This document shows positions 1 through 14,399 of a DNA stretch of 64,000 nt, piece by piece. A model generated the notes under the pieces. That model searched no databases, had not been told where the DNA came from, and was given only the letters and a program-made list of their open reading frames with translations. The stretch comes from Formicarius rufipectus. Lineage: Eukaryota > Chordata > Aves > Passeriformes > Formicariidae. A program made the position numbers and the translations under genes. Position 1 is the stretch's first letter. The number at the start of each line of letters is the position of its first letter. Where the stretch lies: assembly GCA_013399695.1 (NCBI GenBank), contig VXAU01003156.1:2338338-2402337 (forward strand), written 5' to 3'.

Positions 1-3000
1 GTAACCTGAAGAGAAACTCCTTTTTTTAAAAATTTAGAAACACTGAACTGCCTTAAGCAGGATGTTTCCTGGGGAGTAGACAAGCACTAATAAAAGTTGA
101 ATTTAAACACGCTGAACGTGTAAACAGTCCTATGTGGTAATTAAAGCAAGTTATTGCCAACTCTAGAGTTATCCAGAGCAGTTAATGTGAACTGTGGGAT
201 GAATTTCCTGCAGGTGCTGGCACAGCTGAAATCAGCACAGGTCTTGTTGCACTTCTCAGTGCAGAGGAACCCGAGGGATGCAGCCATCCTGCTCCCTGCC
301 TTCAGCCACCTCTGCTCTTCCTGGAGCACCAGCTAAGAGCTGGCCTTGGTCCCCTGTTCCCTCCTTCCTGCCTGTCCCTGTGCCCTGCTGCCTTTGCCCT
401 CAGCCCCAGGAGGGTCCACCAGCTCAGCACCACACTGCGGGGAGCTGACCTGGAGAGTGCTGCTTTTGTAGGCACACCAGCTGATTGTGCAGAAGACAAG
501 TCATGCTGTGGTGAGTCTGGGTCAGCACCCTGCTCTGCCCCCTTCAGCACCTTCCATCTTCTGCTCTTCCACACTGAGCTCTCTGCGGGCATTTGCTCTC
601 CCAAGTTCCTCTTTGGATGGCACCAAATCTGTACTTTAAATTTATCTAAAATGTCCTGGGTTGTTGGTGAATTTTGAAAGGAAGTTTGGGAAAAAATTCT
701 ACTTAATTTAAAAAAAAACCAAACAGAATTGACTTTTAGGTCTGCACTCGACAGGTTTTTAGTTGAACCTTAGGGCATATTCACATGTAGTCCTTAGTGT
801 GTACTCTAGTGCCAGGCACAGTGAGGAATGACATGTTGAAATGAGCTTTACCTCAGTGATCCCTTTTCAGATTGAGGCAGAGTAGCCTCCAGATTGTAGG
901 TTTCTTTGAATATCGTTCCTTACAAATAAATTCAGTAATTCCCCCCACAAGTCAGTTGATGTGCCACTAATACTGAGATTTTAAAAGTATCCAAGTTACA
1001 CAAATGAGTGTTGGTTCTGCAACTGTGTTAACTTAAACCAGCACAGTGTTTCTCATTGCTGCCCCAGGCAGACTGATCTTTGTGCTTTGAGAATAATTGT
1101 GTGGAGGGCTGTCCTTGCCTGCCTCTGCTGTTAGCACTGGTGAGAGTTCAGTAGGGTGCTCTTGGCAGGTGGCTGGTTATTTTCAGTGAATACTGCTATC
1201 TTGAAGGCTTTTACAGATACTGAAAAAATGACAAAGCAAGGTATTTTGACCATTTTGCCTTCCTTGTGCACCTTTAGTATGGTAATGGCATTTAAAAAGG
1301 AGTGTGTTTTAAAATTCATCAAGTCAGGTTTTGATCCAATTTGCTTCTTTGTAATATGAACATAGCAGTAGTTCTTGTTTAAAAAAGGCCCATCTGTGGT
1401 ATTTTTTTTAAAATAGCTTTTAGCTTGTTTTGTGTTCTGAATTTGATGTTTATCTTCTGTTAACTTGTACAAGTCACATGGCTTCCTTTTCACTAGCAGA
1501 AGTGTGAATATCAGCTTTAAGGGCTGGTGACATTAATAAAGAATACTGAAAGGTATTTTTAAGGGTTAATCTCTGTATAAGATACCACTCTTGCTGTACC
1601 TGCTGTACACTGGAAGCAGAGGTTTACTTGGGTACACAAGGCCATTAAGAGCTTTTAGTAAGGTATTTCCTTCTGAACTCTACATGTTTTTCAGTTTTAA
1701 GCCCCACTTGAGGCCTGGAATGCATTTAGAACCAAAACCCATGTTAAAATGCAGTGTTAGGGCTCTTTTTTTGCCATGCTTGGCAAAGCACTGTTTGGAT
1801 TAAAGGTTTCTGCTGTATGCTAATGAAAGTGACTTAGTGAGTGCTAAAAAATGCTGCTTTGGTTAAACACTAGTGGCATAAATTGAAGAAATTCCATAAA
1901 GTTTATTTTAAGTAAGCATATGCTAAGTATGTGAGAAATCCTGGAGCTCCAGCCAGGTTTTGGTTAGGAACAGCAGACGCCCTGTGATAGCTGGATCTTA
2001 TTTGTTCTGGACTCAAGTCAACATTCAGTCACTAGGAAGGTATTTTTGGTTAGTTTGGTTGGGTTTTCTTAGTAGGCATTTGGTGGCCAGGCCTCTTATT
2101 TTGCTTATTTTTCCAACACCCTCACAAAATTATTCCATATGAATATGGTGATTGTAGTATGTCTTTGGGTTGCTTTCTTGTGTTTATCACCTATATTGCA
2201 GTTGAATATAAATATTTAAAACCGTATTTCAAGATATGATGGAAAAAATGCAAAAACTCAACTTGCTGCTTCTCTGCAACCAGAAGAAAAGGGTAGTATT
2301 TCTCCAAAATAAATGTAGAGCATGCAAATGATTTGAATCATGGAGTAGTTAAGCAGTGTAATTATGATCCAGTGATAGGATGGAGTACAGGTCTTTAGGT
2401 ATTTCCAGACTACCTGAAGTCTGAAGGCGTTTTTACAGGTCAGTATGAAGGCCAGGTCTAAATCTTGCACACCAGACATGACTAGAAAAAAGTATTATAT
2501 GCTTAGGGGTCTCTGGTAAGAGTTTGGGGAGGATTTGGTTACTTGGTCATGTCAGCATAAGAGGGTTTTGTATAGCAATCCTGCAGGTTTCACATTTTTT
2601 ACTGCTGGATCTCATAATTACAGTGTAAATTCTCTACATGCCCCTTTTCTGTTCCAGTCAAGCACAAACTCCAAATGATGATTTATTTTTTTGTCAGGCC
2701 TTTGCTGTTTTAAGCAGAATCACACCATATTCCAAAGTTTCCCAGCATTGCAGTGTCACTGTAGTGGGTCCAGTGTAAACTTGGTACTTGCAGAAATCTT
2801 TCATGGGTCTGTGACAGCAGTTAAATTTAAGAGGATTATTTTATCCTTTAAAATTCACACACAAAAAGAGAGAAAGTAACACATGACACTTACATACTTT
2901 ATTTTTTTCTTTGGGATCACATAATATACATAAAAACCTATGCCCACTCTACTGCTGCTTGAGGAAGGAAGTGACTGTGGCTCCTGCCTTTAGCCCTGTC

Positions 3001-3663
3001 AGTGCTAAAACCTCCTCTAGCAACTTAGTATTTAACTGAGGGTTAGCACTTTTTTTTTAATATTAAGGAAAACAAACTTTGCCAGGATGTTAAAAATGAA
3101 ACTCATGTTATGTCCATGTTAACAGCTTACAGAGTTTTACAGGGAAGGTTCTCTTACGGCCCTGTTGTTGTTCCCCCATCCTGACATTCTTGATACTTAT
3201 TTTTGTATACATGGGTTCTCTTTTTTGTTCATTATCAAAGGAAATCTTTGCTCTGTGCAGCTTTTTAGCTGCATATAAATCAGTACCTAATATTTTTCAA
3301 ACAAATATACACTGTTTCCTCATCTAGAGGAATAGAATATTCATATAGAATGTTCAATATATTCAGTACATTCCTACAGAATGTTCATGCTCAGCTGGAA
3401 TATGAGCTTTATCATCTTGGGGTGTTAGAAATAAAGCATTAATCTTTGAAATGCTGTTTCCTGTAAAATCACGTTTGTCAGTGACTGAAAGCATTACTGA
3501 AATAAATGTCTGACAAACGAGGCCGAAGCCATTGGAACATGAGCAGTTTCAGTTGGGCAGTCTGTGCTGATGCAGTCTCTATGGAAAGAAAATGGTTTTG
3601 CACTTTACAAAATGTTTAAACTACTCACACGTGGCTTTTCTTCTTCTTCTTCTATGTCCCCAG
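1..3663 (+). other. WDR33: WDR33 intron (partial), no other gene seen
   Basis: AT-rich sequence upstream of the first visible WDR33 coding exon. It ends in a pyrimidine-rich stretch and the acceptor AG at 3662-3663. I read both strands and found only short ORFs with no coding character, so I treat the whole stretch as the intron that precedes exon 3664-3766. The upstream WD40 and collagen-like exons of WDR33 lie outside the window. Confidence 0.7.
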
Positions 3664-6600
3664 GATGGACAGAACCCAGGTCCTCCTCCACTGATACCAG
3701 GCCTGGGGCAGCAGGGAGGACAAGGTCGTCTTGGCCCTCACAACCAAGGACCTGGTCTTAATAAAGGTAATTAAATGCCTTGTCTGTTCTTCTGTGAGTC
3801 ACTGTCCTGAAAGAGGGGCTGTCGCAGTGCAGTTCCTCCAGAAACTGCTGAAAGGAAAGCTGGGCTGCAATACAGAGGAGAACTTTTTGCTTAGTGTGAA
3901 ATGCATTGTGTGCTTTGTAAACGGAATGACCGGCAGCATCCCTTGAGCATTTTAGAGAACCCCCCAGAAACTCTGCTGTGGTTTCTCTCACTGCAGGTGA
4001 CGCCCGTGGTCCCCCAAACCATCACCTGGGCCCTCTGCCTGACCGACGGCACGAGCAGAACAGCGGCGGCCCCGAGCACGGGCCCGACAGGGGCTTGTTC
4101 CGAGGGGCCCAGGAGTGGGGGGACGGCAGGGACGGCCGGGGCTTGCCCGACCGCCGGGGCCCTCACCCCGATTTCCATGACGACTTCGATCGGCCCGATG
4201 ACTTCCGTGAGGATTTCCATCCCGATAAGCGGTTTGGCCATCGGTTACGGGAATTCGAGGGGAGAGGGGGCCCGCCAATGCAAGATGAGAAATGGAGACG
4301 AGGGGGACCGGGGCCTCCCTTTCCTCCCGAGCACAGGGAGTTCGAGGGAGGCGGCTCAAACCGAGGGCCTCCCGGTGCCTGGGAAGGACGCAGACCTTCG
4401 GATGACAGATACCCGCGGGATCCCGAGGACGCGCGCTTCCGAGGGAGGAGAGACGAGAGGTAAGAACAAATCTGCTGCTTTTTCTTGGGTTAAAGGGTAA
4501 AATGGAGGGAACCTTTTTTTTTTTTTCTTCTTTTTTTCTCCTGGTTTCCTTTTCATTAAGGAGTCTATCTGTTTCAGATTTATAAACTGGAAACCAATAA
4601 GGAAATGAAAACTCTAATATACCTGAGTGTAGAGTCCATAAAAATCATTCAGTAATAGAAGAAACCTTGAAAAATGGTCATTGTACACAGCAGCTTCCGT
4701 GTCTTTAAACAGTAAGTAAAGAGAAGGGAGGAAGTCTGTAGAGAAGATCCAGTGACACAGGATGAAGATTTGAGACTGTTTTGATGAAAACTGAGAGGAG
4801 ACTCGAAGGTTAAAGTGACAAATTTTTGAACATTAGAAGTGGATTTTGAGACTCTGTCTCCAGTCACAAACTACAGCATGAGACTGTAGGATGAGATGTA
4901 GAGACTGTAGGATGAGGTGCAATGTCCTTGTGAGGAGCAGGAACAGTGATCCTACTGTCGGATAGAAGGGACAGAGCTACAGCATCTGTTGGACTGTCGA
5001 GACTATTTTCTCATGTGTTTGCTTGTAGAAATTTTATTTCTTTCTGACTTACTTAATGCCAAGTGAAGAACTCAAAAATAATCTGATTTAGAGCAATGTC
5101 CATGTCATTGCTCACAATCTCCAAATAAATCACAAAGGGATGAATTTGTTTCTAGTTACCAGTGTAGATATGGAGGAATTAAGTTGTCTTCAAGATTAAC
5201 TGTCAGGAAAATTGCTCCAGATTTATGCTGGTTTCACTGAGTGAAATTTGGCCTCGAAGGTCTGAGCCTCTCACTGACCACCAACTCTCTATGTGTAAGA
5301 ACATGTGCTTGTACAAATATGCTGTGGTCTCCACATAACGTGAATTTTGTGTGTTTTAGTTGCCTTTTTAATAATTTTCTTACATTCCTTTTACTTTGCA
5401 TCTATACAGCTCTTCTTTTAGCTATTTTCTACCTAGCTCTGTAAAGATGTATCTTCCTTTTGTGTGAAGAGTATGAAAAGACAGGAACAGTAACTAAAAG
5501 GTAACAATTAAAGCAATTTTTAAAAAGTAAAGCCCGAGAGAATCCAAGACGAATGGTCTGCATCAGAGAACATTAAAAGACAGAGCAGACAACAGTTTTA
5601 GAAGCTCAGTAGAAATTTTCAGATCTTAAATTGAAAATGCTTAGGGATTTGAAAATATTACGGTCCTGATTTTTTAAGTTTCATAAGGGAAACAAGAACC
5701 TTGTGACCTGTAAATCTGACTTTTCAACTAAGAGTAATCTGTTTATCAGAGTGCAAGTGTTTGTCCAGAGTTTGAAAGGAACGGGCACAGAGCTCTAGAA
5801 GGCTCACTGTGCTTGTAAACCCAATGAATTTCCTGGAATGAAGGTGAATAAGGTGCCATTTCCTGCAGATGCTGTGGTGGACTTAATCCCAACCACTCCT
5901 TTAGCTGTCTGGGTTTGGAATTGAGATTTAACTGCTTTGATCAAGCATGAGAGGCAAATGTGTGTATGTATGTTTCTCTCTAATTGCCCGTCCTTTTCAT
6001 CCCTGTCCTGTTCTTACTCTACCTGTGCATATCAACATGATGCTTCTACTGCAGAGACCTGCCTCTTCCTGCCTCCTAATCTGCACAGTGTGTAGTTGTG
6101 TACAGTAAGGTCCTAGGCCTCGAGGAAGAAGATCTGAGAGCAGTCAAACAGGAACTGAGCCCGATGCAAGGCAGGGTTTTACATATGACTGATATGAAAA
6201 GGTGAATAAGGATATCCATAGCACAATATTAGGAGATGTGGCTATGTCAGGCATAGGTATTGTAGATTTCAAAACTCAACTGTCCAGAAGTTGCCTGAAA
6301 GCAATAGGAAAGGCCCTGTTCCTGCAGCCCTAGGGCCTTGTGTTACAAATCTTGGTGATTTTCAAACTAAGCAGAATCACACCATGTCAGTATTAAAGTG
6401 GGAGGACCTCTAAGAAACATCTTGAGGACTGTGCTGTTTCAAGGCTAAACAGTATTGCTCTGTGATTATTTGAACCATTTGTACCTGAAACTGTTCAGTT
6501 TGTTTGCCTAAACCATCCAGGTTAATGTAAATGGTTCATGGTCCATACACAGCACTCCTCCATTCACTGTTGTACCTGTACAGGCACAGCAGCCTCCTCT

Positions 6601-9600
6601 CTGTATTGTGCTTGTTTTCTGGGAGGTGGAGACAGACCTATTGTTTTTTATTAAAAACAATGTAAAAGTTTAAAAATATTGTACTGTGTTATGACTACTG
6701 TTAAAATATTTAAATTTGTAATTAAAAGGTTAATGTTGTTAAAATTCTAAATAAAAGTATCTAAAGTTTTGCTTGTAATAGGATGCACTGTGTCGTTAAT
6801 GAGCTCGGGAAGGGGATGCTGCACACAGCCAACACCATTGGAATATTGTGGTGGTTCCTGCTTGGCCAGTGTGGAACTGGGAACAGTAGGGAGGTGGGGG
6901 GCATCTGTAACTGGGCAAGGAGTGCTCCACACCGTGTGCTGTCACTGAGGGTGGGGTGGCATGGTGAGCACTAACACCAGCCTGTGCCTGCAGAGACCCT
7001 GGGCTGTGACTGAGGCAGGCATGCACCTTCCAGGTGCAGTCATCACAGAACGTGGATGTGCTTTACAAGCACTCCAGGGGTTCAAACTGGTCATGGCAGA
7101 AACAAAACTACTAGTTATTCACACAGCCATCTGCAGGCTGACCTGACATGCCACTGGCAGGTCAGCAAGAGACATTCTTCTCTCTAGAGATGTCCGAGGC
7201 ACCATGCAGAGCGGTGCTGGAGGAACTGTACTCAGTTAAGAACAGCTGCAGAACTCAGTCATACCAAATTTCTGAAGATGCCATAGTGCTTACTAGAAGG
7301 CAATTGTCAACTTCAGTGCCATAACTACATTTTGCAACACAAAATTCTTCATTACTGCAGTTGGATAAGCTGCTCTTCAGGTTGCAGAATGCTGCTGTGC
7401 ACTGATCAGCCATTGCTGTCCCTACAGAGGCAAGGGCAGTCGAGGTGCATTGGCTAGAAGAGTAAACTTTGAAGAATGGAAGGAAAAAGAGAATATTCTG
7501 TCAGAAGAATCATAGAATCAATAGGAATGAGATGCCGGAATATTTTGTTGTAGCAATGATTCTCATTGCTTGTATGTTTTATCACCAAAATGGAAAGAAA
7601 AAAAGGGAAGGGGAATGTAAGACCACCAGTTAAGGGAAATTACTTTTCCATGCCTTATCTCACCTTATATCTATCATCACTCATTGTTTTTCCCACCTTT
7701 TCATTAAATGAATGCAGTATGCAGGGAAAACTACAGAAATTACTATGAAATTAAGGCAGAATATGAGCACTTTTCCACCTACAAATCCTGTTCCAGTAGA
7801 CTGTGTGTGCTGTAGCATTAAGATAAACCGTTCAGAAATTAGCTGATTTATAAAACTGAAGCCGACTCAATTCTACCTAAACCCTGTGTTTGTATCGTGT
7901 TCTTTCTTGTAGCTTCAGACGAGGAGGACCCTCAAGACACGAGGGCCGGGGCCCCAGGGGCAGAGATGGTTTTCCTGGTCCTGAAGATTTTGGGCCAGAT
8001 GATGCTTTTGACTCTCCAGACGAAAACTCCAGAGGAAGGGACCACAGCACCCGGGGGCGAGGTCGCGGTGCTCCAAGAGGTGAGAGGAACCTTCTTCCAC
8101 TTGGCAGTGCGAGGAGGAGGAAGGAAAAGCATTTCTGGGGCAGGCATTCCCTTCATGAGTGCAATGTCTTTCCTCATTCCCGTGCCCTGCTTTTCTCTTA
8201 CTGCTCAGGAGCCCGGAAGGGTTTGCTTCCTACTCCAGATGAATTTCCACGCTTTGAAGGAGGGCGGAAACCAGAGCCCTGGGATGGAAACAGAGAAGCA
8301 GGTAAAAAATTTGGTGAGGTTTCGTTTCTGGAGTTCTACAATATAGCCACTTTAAAAAAGAATTCTAAAATCACTGTTTTTTCTTGGACCTTTTATGTTT
8401 TCATTACCAGTATTTTACCATGAGAAATGCCAAACCTAGTTCTCTGGTCCTGTAAATTCAGGAAAAAAAGAACTATGCAGAATTTAAGTGACTCTAAATA
8501 CAACTACCCTACTGAACAAAAAATGTTTGTGGCCTCAAAGTCTCAACTGTCAGTTGAGTTCTTGTACAGCCCAGAACTGCCTGGGCAGCTGTCACTTGTG
8601 GATGACTGAACCAAATCTCATGTGAGTTTTTTAAGATGTGTATTAATACCAACAGCAATCTTGCACGTGATGGGCATCTTTTTTTGCTTGCAAATATAAT
8701 GTTTTCAGCCACAATGTCTGACAGTTTGTTGGTGTTTGCATTTGTGTTACTAACAGCAACCTCATAGGGGACAAAACTGAGCTGTACAATGTTGTGGAAA
8801 AAATGAGCACAAAGGACACAGGAATTCCTTGCAAATTATGAAAATATTTTATACTGGAAAGAACACTTTACATCTATCACATTTTGCTTTCCCATCAAAA
8901 ATCTGTTTTACCTTTCATTTCTTTTTTAAAAATGGGATGTGAACCTTTATGTATTTGAACTCAAACCCGTGTGCCAAATAGTGGGCAGCATGTAAATTTA
9001 TGTGACTGCCTCTAAGAATATGGAATAAGGACCCTGTGAACATTACTCATTATCCTGTGTGTTTGTGCCCAGGTCCTCGTCCAGACCACCCTCCCCACGA
9101 AGGACACTCTCCAGCCAGCAGAGAACGTTCTTCGTCACTCCAGGGCATGGACATGGCCTCTCTGCCACCACGGAAACGCCTCTGGCATGATGGGCCAGGG
9201 ACCTCTGACCACAGAGACATGGATGCTCCAGGTGGACCTCCAGAGGAGAGGGGCAAAGGTAAAAAGCCCCTTTCATTGAAGTCCTTATGTAACACTGGCA
9301 CGTTTTTCAACATGAGGCTTATCTAGAACTTTTCTCTTTAGAGGGCATAAAGCTGAGGTAGTAAGTCTCTGATCTTGGCAGCTGAGAAGCTAAAGACTGG
9401 TCTTAGATTTTCAAACACAGAGATTTTCTGGGACATCAAATCCAGATCTCTCCAGCATTACAGAATCCTTTTCCTTAGTGTCCTGCTCAAAAGCAGTTCG
9501 TTTTTGGCTCTGTGACTCCAGGTGGAAAAGTCGTTAAAAGCATTTTTTCCCTCATTTTCAGAATAGTTATTTGTTAATACTCATGCTTGTGCTATCATCC

Positions 9601-11928
9601 TTTAACTCAAACATGAGAACACCAGGCCTGTAGTGATATGTCCCTGAAATGTTCTCTAAACCTAATCTGTAGTTAAGTGATTTATTTTTATATTTAGTGG
9701 GTTGTGACAGTTAACTTTTATGTGTTTCTCCAATTGCTTTAAGAATCATATAAACTTTGGATATCACCGGCATCCATGGGCAGAGCTCTAAAATTTAACT
9801 GCAGTAGATTAAGCTTTGGGAAAAAAAAAAAAGTTTTCCTCCTGATTTGTGCCTATCATTCACTGATTTCATTTAATGTCTTGTGTTGTAAATAAGTTAA
9901 AAGTTGATTCCTGTTATTTCTGAATGCCACCCCTGCACTGAAGTCCACCATTTCTAGCCTGAACTAACTGTTCTTCAAGTCAGAGCTCTGATCTGTTTAG
10001 TTTTCTGCTCTAGAAGTTGTTCTGTATCTTTTGCTATCCTTGTTATCTGTGTAGACTATTTTCAGTTTCAAATTATTCTTCTCTAAATAGAACAAGGTAA
10101 CTACGATTTGTACACCCTATTTAAGGTGTGTAACATGGATTTCTACAGTTCTCTTGGTTTTGCTGTTTTCTCCATTCTTTTCTAACAGCTCCTCATGTCA
10201 CAGTTCCCTCTGATTTCTAATCAGTCACATGCTACTGTAACCCACAAAACACATCCTTTTTGGAGTTAGTAGCTGCTTCAGAGTCTGTGGCTGTGTATAC
10301 CAGTTTCACAATCATCCTGTTAGTCCTGAGCTTAAAAATCTCAGGACTTCTGTTGTGTTTTTTTAAATGTTGGCTTTCTTTAATGTTCCCACACTGACTG
10401 CCCACTGTCAGTGATAAAGGTCCTTCTCAGCTGCTTCCAGATGCTGAGCTGCAAACCTACAGCTAGTTTTTATTAACTGTACAGCTTTGTCTTTGAAGCC
10501 ACTGAATTCTACCCCACTCCTCTTACCACTGTCCTAAAGCTCATTCAGTTTTAACTGCGTGTCACTCCTCCTCTGCATGGCCTGTTCCCAGTGTTGTATT
10601 AACAGAAGGTTTTATCATTCTTTCATAGATGTTTTGAGTAAAACTCTGTTGCTAAACTCCCTCTCTATCAATGTTTCCTTCAGCAACAGCATGCTGTGTT
10701 TCTCATTTAGCCAGTACCTGTCAAATCTGTAGGGATTCCTTCTCCAGCTTCAGTAATGATTTGTGCTAACTTTCAGATTTTTTACTGAAGTTAAAACAAT
10801 TGTTGTTCAGGCACAGTAAGTGCAGTAATGAACTCAAAATGTGCTAAAGAAAACTTAGAACGATGGCAGAAAGCCTGATAAACAAACCATGAACAATACC
10901 TTTTCATATATGAGCTGTGCCACCTGTAGTAAAGTCATCTAAATATTAAAACTTTATGAATTATAAACTCTGTGGAACAATTTGATCTCTGTTTTACACA
11001 AACAGGAGTCAACAAACTATCACTCCTGCTAAAGTGGAGCAAAAATATCCTGATTTAGCTGTTGAGTGTATCCATAAAACAAGGTTACTGTTACATTTGT
11101 TTTTTAAAAATACTGATTATTTTAGGCTAATGAATTGGGGTGGGGGTTTTTAAATGCTCATTTACATATCAAAGCCAAAAAGATCTGTGATAAGTAGAAA
11201 ATCCTGTTCCTGGCAGTAACAGCTTGTGTAGGTTTTGTTTCAGATTAACAGTAAAATTTTTTCCATTATTTGTAGAAAAAGGGGAATGAAACGTTACTCA
11301 TTATCTTCACCATCAGCCTCAACTGTCTCAACTTGTTAACAGTGCAATGTCTTTGTTTAGGATTTAAAAAAGTATTTTGCAATAAAAACATAGAACCACA
11401 GATGGTGTTGAAGCACAACAAGCGGTCTGGCAGGTTGGAGGACACTGTTCTGACTGTATCAACTCAAACCTCCTCTAATTTCCAAGGAGCTACTGGATTG
11501 TTGCCCATCTCCTGCATTCCAATGGCAACACCAAATAGATGCAAGGAAATTGTCCAGAGGGAGGAGGCATAAAATTGCAGGGCTCAGCTGCATGTAGTGT
11601 GTGAATGACACCACAGCAGCACCTTCTGAATGTATGGCATGTCTGAGGAGGGGCAGAGGTCAGACTGCCACCAGTAACTGGCTGTGCTTCCTTTTTAGGA
11701 CGAGGAAATTCAGGCCCTTCACAGAGAACACCGAAGTCTGGGAGGTCGAGCTCTTTAGATGGAGACCACCATGATGGGTTCCACCGAGATGAAGCCTTTG
11801 GAGGAGGCCCTGGGGGAGGTAACAACCCTTCTCGAGGAGGAAGGAGTGGAAGTAACTGGGGAAGAGGAAACAACATGAACTCTGGCCAGTCACGAAGAGG
11901 AGGATCGAGGGGTGGAAGAGGACGATAG
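3664..11928 (+). CDS. WDR33: WDR33, C-terminal exons (pre-mRNA 3'-end processing protein)
   Basis: WDR33 is the WD40 subunit of the cleavage and polyadenylation specificity factor that reads AAUAAA in nuclear pre-mRNA. Only its C-terminal low-complexity tail is here; the WD40 domain is outside the window. Coding exons are 3664-3766, 3997-4459, 7913-8079, 8219-8301 with the acceptor read as starting at 8209, 9073-9258 and 11699-11928 (stop TAG 11926-11928). All junctions are GT-AG and the phases agree (0,1,2,1,1,1). The translation is rich in Gly, Pro and Arg, with segments such as GPPNHHLGPLPDRRHEQ, DKRFGHRLREFEGRGGP, RKGLLPTPDEFPRFEGG and SSSLQGMDMASLPPRK that I recognise from mammalian WDR33. 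It ends in an RGG-type tail (RRGGSRGGRGR). No frameshift or stop is seen. The fourth exon is best given as 8209-8301. Confidence 0.95.
4460..7912 (+). other. WDR33: WDR33 intron
   Basis: Between the donor GTAAGA at 4460 and the acceptor AG at 7911-7912. It is AT-rich with a T-tract near 4516-4540. A short stretch at about 7507-7521 resembles the ATTCTATG-type tail of CR1 elements but is too short to call. No exon was recognised. Confidence 0.7.
9259..11698 (+). other. WDR33: WDR33 last intron
   Basis: Runs from donor GTAAAA at 9259 to acceptor AG at 11697-11698. It is AT-rich, and I see no coding exon, RNA gene or clear repeat in it. Confidence 0.7.
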
Positions 11929-14257
11929 AAGAGGCTTTGACTGGGTTATGCCCAGTCCTTGTGGGACAATATTTAAATATACTGCTACTCTGGACTCAGT
12001 CATCTGCAACGCCACAAACCTGGATTCTTAACTGGGATAACTGAATGTGCATTACTTCCTAACAAGGGTCTTTTCCTAAATCAGTCAACTGCCTCTAGCT
12101 GCAATATTGTAGCTAGCTTTGTTTTGTCCTCTCCACCCCCATTTCCCTCACTTTCTTACCTACTTTCTTTTGTGAAGAGCTGGAATTCTTTTTTTAAGTG
12201 TTGAGGGACATGGAGCACTTCCACAGATTTCAGTTCACCTCCAGAGAGAAACTTGTTTCTATATGTACAGTTTGTCAAAGAGTTACGTTGTTTTTGTATG
12301 AATACAGAATGTAATTTGCGCAAAACTTAACAAAAAATCAACAGTGTGTGATTCTTTACTCACCTATCCCTATAGAGGATTGTCTTTAGGCAAACTTGTG
12401 TTTCAGATGGAGCAACAGAACTACCTCCTGAAATCTCAGCCATTTAAAATACTGAGAGCTGACTCTTAGTTCTTTGGTTTATCATGTATAGAGAACTTTC
12501 ATTTTCACCTTTAGCCAGAGCTGTCTACAGGTTACAAGTGGTGCTGATGTTAAAATTCCAGAACACAGGCAATCACTGCTGCTTGCTAGTCTGCCATCCT
12601 GAAAGAGAAAAACATTTAGAACAAGTTGTCAAAGACATAGTGTGAGTTATAACCTGGATTGCAAGACAGGCATCATGCCAAATATTGTCTTCACTGGGTG
12701 AGTCAAGGATTTTTGTTCAAAACAGCATCTGTTTGTAGAAATAGAGAAAGAAAGAAGTTTAGCAGCTTGATTGGTATGTTTTACAACAGCTGTATGACAC
12801 ATTGCTTCAAGCTGTGGGTGTTCAGCAGTCTGGTGCATTAATTGCTGAAGTGCAAACCTCAATAGTTCGTCACTTCCATATTAACATTTTTAAGTGTCTT
12901 TTTCTTTAGGATATTGTTACCTGGTTTTACTAGAGGAGGGAAATGAGGAGTAGGAGTTATTCCCATTTCCCACGTTTCATAATAAAGCTGCTTACCAACC
13001 ATGAGTTTGTCTTCCCCATAAATCATTCATATTAATCATCATGAGCCACCAAGTTATCAAAAAGTTCCTTTAATAACTGAAGCCTCAGTGAAAATGTTAT
13101 CATGGAAGTACCTGTTCTACAGACCTTCTCAGAAAGCTGCTACATTAGAAGTATAACATGAAATGCTTTATGAAAAATCACTACCAGGCTTCCCTCTCTC
13201 CTGCCTTGAATTTCAGATTACAATAAAAGCTATAAGCCAGAGTAGTTCTGGAGGCTATTGCAACCACACAGTGACACATGGCAGCTATTGCATCTGACTT
13301 CTCAGTCAGGTTTACCGAAGACTGGCTCAAGTCCTCATGATCTTACTTAAAGACCTCAAAGCACAGATGCTTAACTGTTGTTCTCTTGGTTCAGTCAGGG
13401 GGGTGTATGGGGTTTTTTTCTTAGCTTTTAACTTGTAGTGTATAAAATGGCATTTGACAATTCTAACTGATCATTAGCCTATAAAATCCTTGTCATGGGC
13501 CTCAGAAAAGAGGTCCTATGGAAATTAACTGGGAAACATTTGAGATGCATCTTATATGAAACAGTTTCTCCCTTGAGAGTAAAAAAAAAATGCTTTTTAG
13601 CTGTGTTGGAAGGTCTTTGGTCACTCTGGGCATATGCCTGGGAGTTAGTGTCTGTCCTGAAGTTTTCATGGTAATCACTGGCAAAGAGGAAAGCTTGCCC
13701 TGTTTTTTGTTGTTGTTAGCAAGCTCTGTATATTTTTAAGGGGCTAAAAGAGGTCTAAAAGCATATGGAATTTAGAGGATGAGCAGCTTTAGGCTTTAAT
13801 GAAACCACACTCCACTGCCAAAACAAGTTAGAGCATACCTAACTATAGGAAACCCAGCTTTATCTAGACAACTCAGATGGGTGGTTAACTCCTTAGCACC
13901 AAGTACCATAATGGTTTAAGTCATATCCTTCATCAAGGAGCAGCTTTTTTAGTTGAGTTTTGAAATATTTCACGATCATGAAATATGCTCAGAAAGTCAT
14001 AAGGAAACTTGATAATTTGCTAGCTTTTGTACAAAATTTTAGGTGACAGCACAGCAGGAGAGACAGAAGCAGCTTCCCTCTCCAGGATACCATGATCCAC
14101 TGGGAAACAGACACAATTACTTAATGGGAATATACTTCTGCATTCCTCAGGCCATGTTCTTTTACCAGTGCTACGTGTAGAATCTTATGCTCTACCTGTG
14201 CGCTTAGATCCACCTTGTCTCAGATTCATTTAGTTTTATACCGCTGTTAGGAATAAA
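11929..14257 (+). other. WDR33: WDR33 3' untranslated region (extent inferred)
   Basis: Non-coding AT-rich sequence directly after the WDR33 stop. Canonical AATAAA signals on the + strand occur at 12981-12986, 13222-13227 and 14252-14257, so several alternative 3' ends are possible. The far end is inferred from the last signal before the convergent SFT2D3 signals begin. Confidence 0.6.
12981..12986 (+). terminator. WDR33: Polyadenylation signal AATAAA (proximal, WDR33)
   Basis: Exact AATAAA 1.05 kb after the stop codon. Two further copies at 13222 and 14252 are candidate distal sites. Confidence 0.5.
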
Positions 14258-14399
14258 ATTAATTTTATATACTGTATATTAGAAGTTGTAAAAATGAGCT
14301 ACTAATTTAATGCTATTCAGATAGCTCCAATCTTCATTTTTGAGGGCAAAAAAGTGACCATTACTGACATATCTATATTGGCAACTGGACACAAGTAGT

